From NCBI GenBank assembly GCA_947496835.1, contig CANMFV010000020.1, positions 1-10,187 of the forward strand: a stretch of 10,187 nt of DNA, written 5' to 3'. The translations under genes and the position numbers were made by a program. Below are positions 7,093 through 10,187 of the stretch, piece by piece. Numbering within the stretch: the stretch's first letter is position 1; every line of letters starts with the position of its first letter. Source of the DNA: Flavobacteriales bacterium (GTDB taxonomy: Bacteria > Bacteroidota > Bacteroidia > Flavobacteriales_D > Crocinitomicaceae). Below the pieces are notes generated by a model. The model saw only the letters and a list, made by a program, of their open reading frames with translations. It ran no database searches and had not been told where the DNA came from.

Positions 7093-7978
7093 TTTTACTT
7101 TGATTAAACAAGAAATCTTTTTCTGCTTTCGTTAAGGAATCGTATCCAGATTTTGATATTTTATCCAAGATTTGATCCATCTTAACTTGTTTTAGGTGTT
7201 TTTCTTGGTTAAATTCTTCGTCAGTTTTAAAACGAGTGCTTGTACGTTTTACCTTTTCTTTTGGTTTGAAAAACCCAAAAATGCGCGAGAAAAATTTCTC
7301 TAAACGTATCAAAATATTTTTGGGAGAATGAAGGTTTTGTATGGATAGCAAGCCGAAAATAGCTCCACCTAAATGAGCGAAATGTGCAATTTGGTCATCC
7401 GTTCCGATGTTAATTAAATCCTTGAACAAGAAAAACAAGGCTAAAAAGTAAATGCGAATCGGGAATATCCCGAATAGACTGACTTGAAGATTTGGTTGAT
7501 AAAATGCGAGCGCAGTGAAAATTGCCATAATGGAGCCCGAAGCTCCCAAAATCACCACATTTGTTCCTTGAAGTGCTGGAAATAGGTTATTTGCTAACAA
7601 TTCAAGAATCCCGCCAGCAATCCCACCAAATAAATACGTTAACCAAAGTTTTTTACGACTAAAGTATTGCTCGAAGAATCGTCCTGAAAAATAGAGGAAC
7701 AACATGTTAAACAAGAGGTGCCCAAATTGCTCGTGTGTAAAAATACTTGTTATTAGTCCCCATGGAGCTCTAATGAAAGCTGGAAAAGAACTATTGAGGT
7801 CTAATAAATGATGTATCCATGCATCACTGATTAATGGATCAATATTGAAAAGCAGCAAACTTTTTTTAAGTATTAAAATCGCCAAGAAAACGCACACGTT
7901 TACAATGATCAAACGGTTGGTCATTGTTCCAGCTTTTAACTGGTGGTTTAGTTCTTCTATAAAATTTCTACCCGGCAT
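7085..7978 (-). CDS. Rhomboid-family intramembrane serine protease A, with long cytosolic C-terminal tail
   Basis: This 297-residue polytopic protein cleaves transmembrane substrates within the membrane if active. The catalytic Ser147 lies in GASGS, the His202 partner in AHLGG, and the oxyanion-stabilising His87/Asn91 pair in HLLFN, so the full rhomboid catalytic set is present. Six or so hydrophobic helices span about 20-215. A hydrophilic, lysine-rich tail of about 80 residues follows (containing KVKRTSTRFKTDEEF and ending LTKAEKDFLFNQSKNG). This KxDxILDKISxxGxxSLTxxExxFL pattern recurs at the C-terminus of Bacteroidota rhomboid proteins. The start codon directly abuts the stop of rhomboid B (0 bp), so translation is probably coupled. 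No substrate is suggested by the window. Confidence 0.93.
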   Translation of the reverse strand: MPGRNFIEELNHQLKAGTMTNRLIIVNVCVFLAILILKKSLLLFNIDPLISDAWIHHLLDLNSSFPAFIRAPWGLITSIFTHEQFGHLLFNMLFLYFSGRFFEQYFSRKKLWLTYLFGGIAGGILELLANNLFPALQGTNVVILGASGSIMAIFTALAFYQPNLQVSLFGIFPIRIYFLALFFLFKDLINIGTDDQIAHFAHLGGAIFGLLSIQNLHSPKNILIRLEKFFSRIFGFFKPKEKVKRTSTRFKTDEEFNQEKHLKQVKMDQILDKISKSGYDSLTKAEKDFLFNQSKNG

Positions 7979-8713
7979 TTACCAAAAGTTTGTTCTGTCA
8001 GCTTTTCTCCAAAATAAAACGATAATTGCTCCAACAATTGCTCCACCTACATGCGCTAAATGCGCTGTACTATCGTTCGCATTGTTTTGGAACGAAAGGT
8101 AAACTTCAATTAAAAAATACGCAGCGACAAAGTATTTCGCTTTAACGGGAATGGCAAAGTACAACCTGAATTCTGTATTTGGGAAAAGAATGGCAAACGC
8201 TGCCATTACACCGAAAATTGCACCAGATGCGCCAACCATTGGGGTAAATGCTTGTTGAGCATACCCAACAACGGCAGAACTATTCGTCGCAATTAATCCG
8301 TCTCGGTCATTATTGATGATGAGTTGATTGATTTCTGTTAAACTAAATCCTTGCTCAAGAATCAGGGCTTTTAATTGGGAAACTTCATACACTCCCATGA
8401 TATTGTAAAGGGTGAAAGCACCTAATGCTGTAGCAATGTAAAAGATGAAAAATCGTTTGGGTCCCCATCTTTGCTCCAAGAACGCACCTAAAATGGCAAA
8501 AAGATACATGTTGAATAGAATGTGGAAAAAACCGCCATGCATAAAAAAATGTGTAACAAGTTGATACGGTTTAAATAACGGAGTGTTCACAACATGTGCA
8601 CCAAGGGTAGCGGTCAAATCTATTCCTTGGGTTTGCAAAACGAATGTGGCTAAAAAGAACATGATATTCAACAAAATAATGTTCTTGGTAACTTGCGGTA
8701 GTTGATTAAACAT
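7979..8713 (-). CDS. Rhomboid-family intramembrane serine protease B
   Basis: With the start at 8713 the protein has 244 residues. Ser163 in GASGA, His221 in AHVGG, and His64/Asn68 in HILFN give the rhomboid catalytic dyad and oxyanion residues. Six hydrophobic helices are predicted by eye. A polar loop at about 107-150 (VYEVSQLKALILEQGFSLTE and on) is inserted before the catalytic helix. The ORF extends in frame to an ATG at 8797, but that would add 28 basic, non-hydrophobic residues lying inside the 3' end of mutL. The ATG at 8713 starts MFNQLPQVTKNIILLN, a typical rhomboid N-terminus, 2 bp after the mutL stop. It is similar to rhomboid A only in the shared fold and motifs, so the pair looks like old paralogues rather than a recent duplication. 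It lacks the long C-terminal tail of A. Confidence 0.94.
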   Translation of the reverse strand: MFNQLPQVTKNIILLNIMFFLATFVLQTQGIDLTATLGAHVVNTPLFKPYQLVTHFFMHGGFFHILFNMYLFAILGAFLEQRWGPKRFFIFYIATALGAFTLYNIMGVYEVSQLKALILEQGFSLTEINQLIINNDRDGLIATNSSAVVGYAQQAFTPMVGASGAIFGVMAAFAILFPNTEFRLYFAIPVKAKYFVAAYFLIEVYLSFQNNANDSTAHLAHVGGAIVGAIIVLFWRKADRTNFW

Positions 8714-8715
8714 GA

Positions 8716-10187
8716 TTAAAAGTTTGAGGCAATATCTGTTAATAATAACGTATGCATGATTTTTTTTCCGTTTGGAGCCAGTGTATGGTCTTCGCATTGG
8801 AAAAGTGTTTCAATTAGTGCTTGCGCTTCTTCTGGACGTCGCACAACAGCGTCTTTGGAGGCATTTTGTGTTAAACGTCGAACAAGATGGTGTGCTACAT
8901 CACCTTGGTCAATGTCACGATCTTGCAAATCCGCTAACAATGAATCGATGCACACATCAATACTGTTTTCGGGAAGAACCACCGGTGCTCCGTGGATCAA
9001 AAGTGTTTCTTGTTGGCATTCACATTGGAATCCCAGTTGTTTTAAAAGCTTTTCATGACTTAACCATAAATCCATTTCCATTTTAGATAGCTCTTTTTCG
9101 ATGGGAAACAACATTTGTTGGCTTTCCAAAGCTTGATGAATGAATTTCCCAATGAGCTCGGTATATAGAATGCGCCATTTTGCCCGCTTGACATCAATCA
9201 CGAGTAGTCCTGATTTCGTTGGTGAAAACACATATCGATCTTGAATCAGATAATTTCCAGAGTGTTGTTCTTCTTGAAAACCAATTGTTTGAGTAGAAAT
9301 GACATTTTGTTCGGATGTTTCTTCTTCTATCTGATAAAATTGTTCCCAATCTCCTGGGCTTGGCATCGCTTGTCCAAATCCTTCATTTTTAAGTGCTTTG
9401 GAGAACCCATTTCCTGTCGATCCACCACTTGACTTTTGCGATTGAAAAGGATTAAAGCTGGGATCAACCGTGATTTGTGGTTCCACCGGATCTGTTTTTC
9501 GAAAAGAACTAGGAACATCAAAAGTAGTTTCCGCCTCAAAATCAAGCGTCGGAAAAATGTTGTGTTTTCCAAGAGCTTGACGCACACTACTCAATAAAAT
9601 CGAGTAAATAAAGCGGTCTTCCTCAAACTTAATTTCGGTTTTTGTTGGGTGTATGTTGACATCAATTTTCGCTGGATCAACATCCAAATAGATGCAATAA
9701 CTTGGATAGTGTTTTTCACTAATCATGCCATCAAATGCTTTGACAATTGCATGATGAAAATAGGAATCTTTAAAAAAACGATTGTTTACAAAGAAAAATT
9801 GTTCGCCTCTTGTTTTTTTTGCAGCATCTGGTTTCCCAAGGAATCCTTTAATGGAAACAATATTCGTTTCTTCCTCTATCGGAACTAGTCGTTCATTGCT
9901 GTTACGACCGAAAATACTTGCGACGCGCATGCGCAAAACGCCAGATTGGAGTTGGTATATTTCTTGTCCGTTGTGATGCAAGCTGAATTTTGTATCTGGA
10001 TGAGCTAATGCAACACGTTCAAATTCATCTCGTATGTGTCCGAACTCTATGCTTTCTGATTTTAAAAAATTTCTTCTTGCCGGTACATTGTAAAATAGGT
10101 TCTTCACTTCGAATAGGGTGCCTTTTGAACAGACAATTTGCTCATTTGTTTTGATGGTGTTTCCCTCAACTTCAATATGCGTCCCCG
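8716..10187 (-). CDS. mutL: DNA mismatch repair protein MutL (N-terminus beyond the window)
   Basis: MutL couples MutS mismatch recognition to downstream excision. The frame is open to the window end, giving about 489 residues. Roughly 130 N-terminal residues with the GHKL ATP-binding motifs are missing. The GTG at 10107 is an internal valine in 'EVKNLFYNVPARR', the hallmark NTPARR region, preceded by the CSKGT motif. 'RGEQFFFVNNR' and 'DVNIHPTKTEIKF' mark the transducer domain. A low-complexity linker (Ser/Gly/Glu rich, about 200-285 from 10107) leads to the C-terminal dimerisation domain ('QDRYVFSPTKSGLLVID'). Positions that carry the endonuclease motifs in nicking MutL read DVKRAKW instead of DQHAxxE, ASKDAV instead of ACR/K, and APNGKK instead of CPHGRP. 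This form is therefore probably not an endonuclease. It is the first gene of the cluster visible here, with the rhomboid B start 2 bp after its stop. Confidence 0.96.
   Translation of the reverse strand, partial: GTHIEVEGNTIKTNEQIVCSKGTLFEVKNLFYNVPARRNFLKSESIEFGHIRDEFERVALAHPDTKFSLHHNGQEIYQLQSGVLRMRVASIFGRNSNERLVPIEEETNIVSIKGFLGKPDAAKKTRGEQFFFVNNRFFKDSYFHHAIVKAFDGMISEKHYPSYCIYLDVDPAKIDVNIHPTKTEIKFEEDRFIYSILLSSVRQALGKHNIFPTLDFEAETTFDVPSSFRKTDPVEPQITVDPSFNPFQSQKSSGGSTGNGFSKALKNEGFGQAMPSPGDWEQFYQIEEETSEQNVISTQTIGFQEEQHSGNYLIQDRYVFSPTKSGLLVIDVKRAKWRILYTELIGKFIHQALESQQMLFPIEKELSKMEMDLWLSHEKLLKQLGFQCECQQETLLIHGAPVVLPENSIDVCIDSLLADLQDRDIDQGDVAHHLVRRLTQNASKDAVVRRPEEAQALIETLFQCEDHTLAPNGKKIMHTLLLTDIASNF

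Noticed and set aside
8714..8797. In-frame N-terminal extension of rhomboid B (ATG 8797)
   Set aside because: It would add 28 basic residues encoded inside the conserved 3' end of mutL. The ATG at 8713 gives a normal rhomboid N-terminus 2 bp after the mutL stop.
8756..9086. Two overlapping plus-strand ORFs of about 100 codons
   Set aside because: They are antisense to the conserved C-terminal domain of MutL, with no motif, promoter or start context of their own.

Overview
The window looks like chromosomal DNA of a member of the Bacteroidota, most likely a Flavobacteriales/Crocinitomicaceae-type (Fluviicola-like) organism. The evidence is an AT-rich sequence, a Type IX secretion (T9SS) C-terminal sorting domain, a perfect Bacteroidota -7 promoter element (TAnnTTTG), few Shine-Dalgarno sequences, and a mutL/rhomboid/rhomboid/endonuclease-like gene order that I recall from this phylum. 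The genus is an inference from pattern, not from a search. No mobile element, tRNA, rRNA or CRISPR array is visible.

Left part (plus strand, 2-4584). The window opens inside the C-terminal half of a membrane protein that resembles the tail of a PlsC-type phospholipid acyltransferase. It is followed 21 bp later by lipA (lipoyl synthase). After a 118-bp AT-rich gap with a possible promoter comes a large exported beta-propeller protein with seven Asp-box repeats and a T9SS type A sorting domain. That gene ends in a strong intrinsic terminator.

Middle (4585-5417, plus strand). A 215-bp region holds an FNR-box-like palindrome, a TACCTTTG promoter element and the start of a Crp/Fnr-family regulator. 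The regulator is the most unusual item in the window. Its expected N-terminal CxxC segment is encoded in a 23-codon ORF in another frame (4729-4800), and the stop of that ORF overlaps the ATG of the remaining 205-codon ORF (TAATG). This is a 1-nt frameshift, a sequencing error, or a split gene kept by coupled re-initiation.

Right part (minus strand, 10187 down to 5420). A tightly packed cluster reads mutL (N-terminus outside the window), rhomboid protease B, rhomboid protease A, a membrane-anchored endonuclease/exonuclease/phosphatase-family protein, and a class I glutamine amidotransferase. Spacings are +2, 0, -8 (or +1), and a 4-bp ATGA overlap, so these are very likely one operon. It converges on the Crp/Fnr gene with only 2 bp between stop codons and no visible terminator. 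The MutL C-terminal domain lacks recognisable forms of the endonuclease motifs of nicking MutL proteins. Every base of the window is accounted for by genes or short intergenic regions, and no gene-free stretch exceeds about 215 bp.
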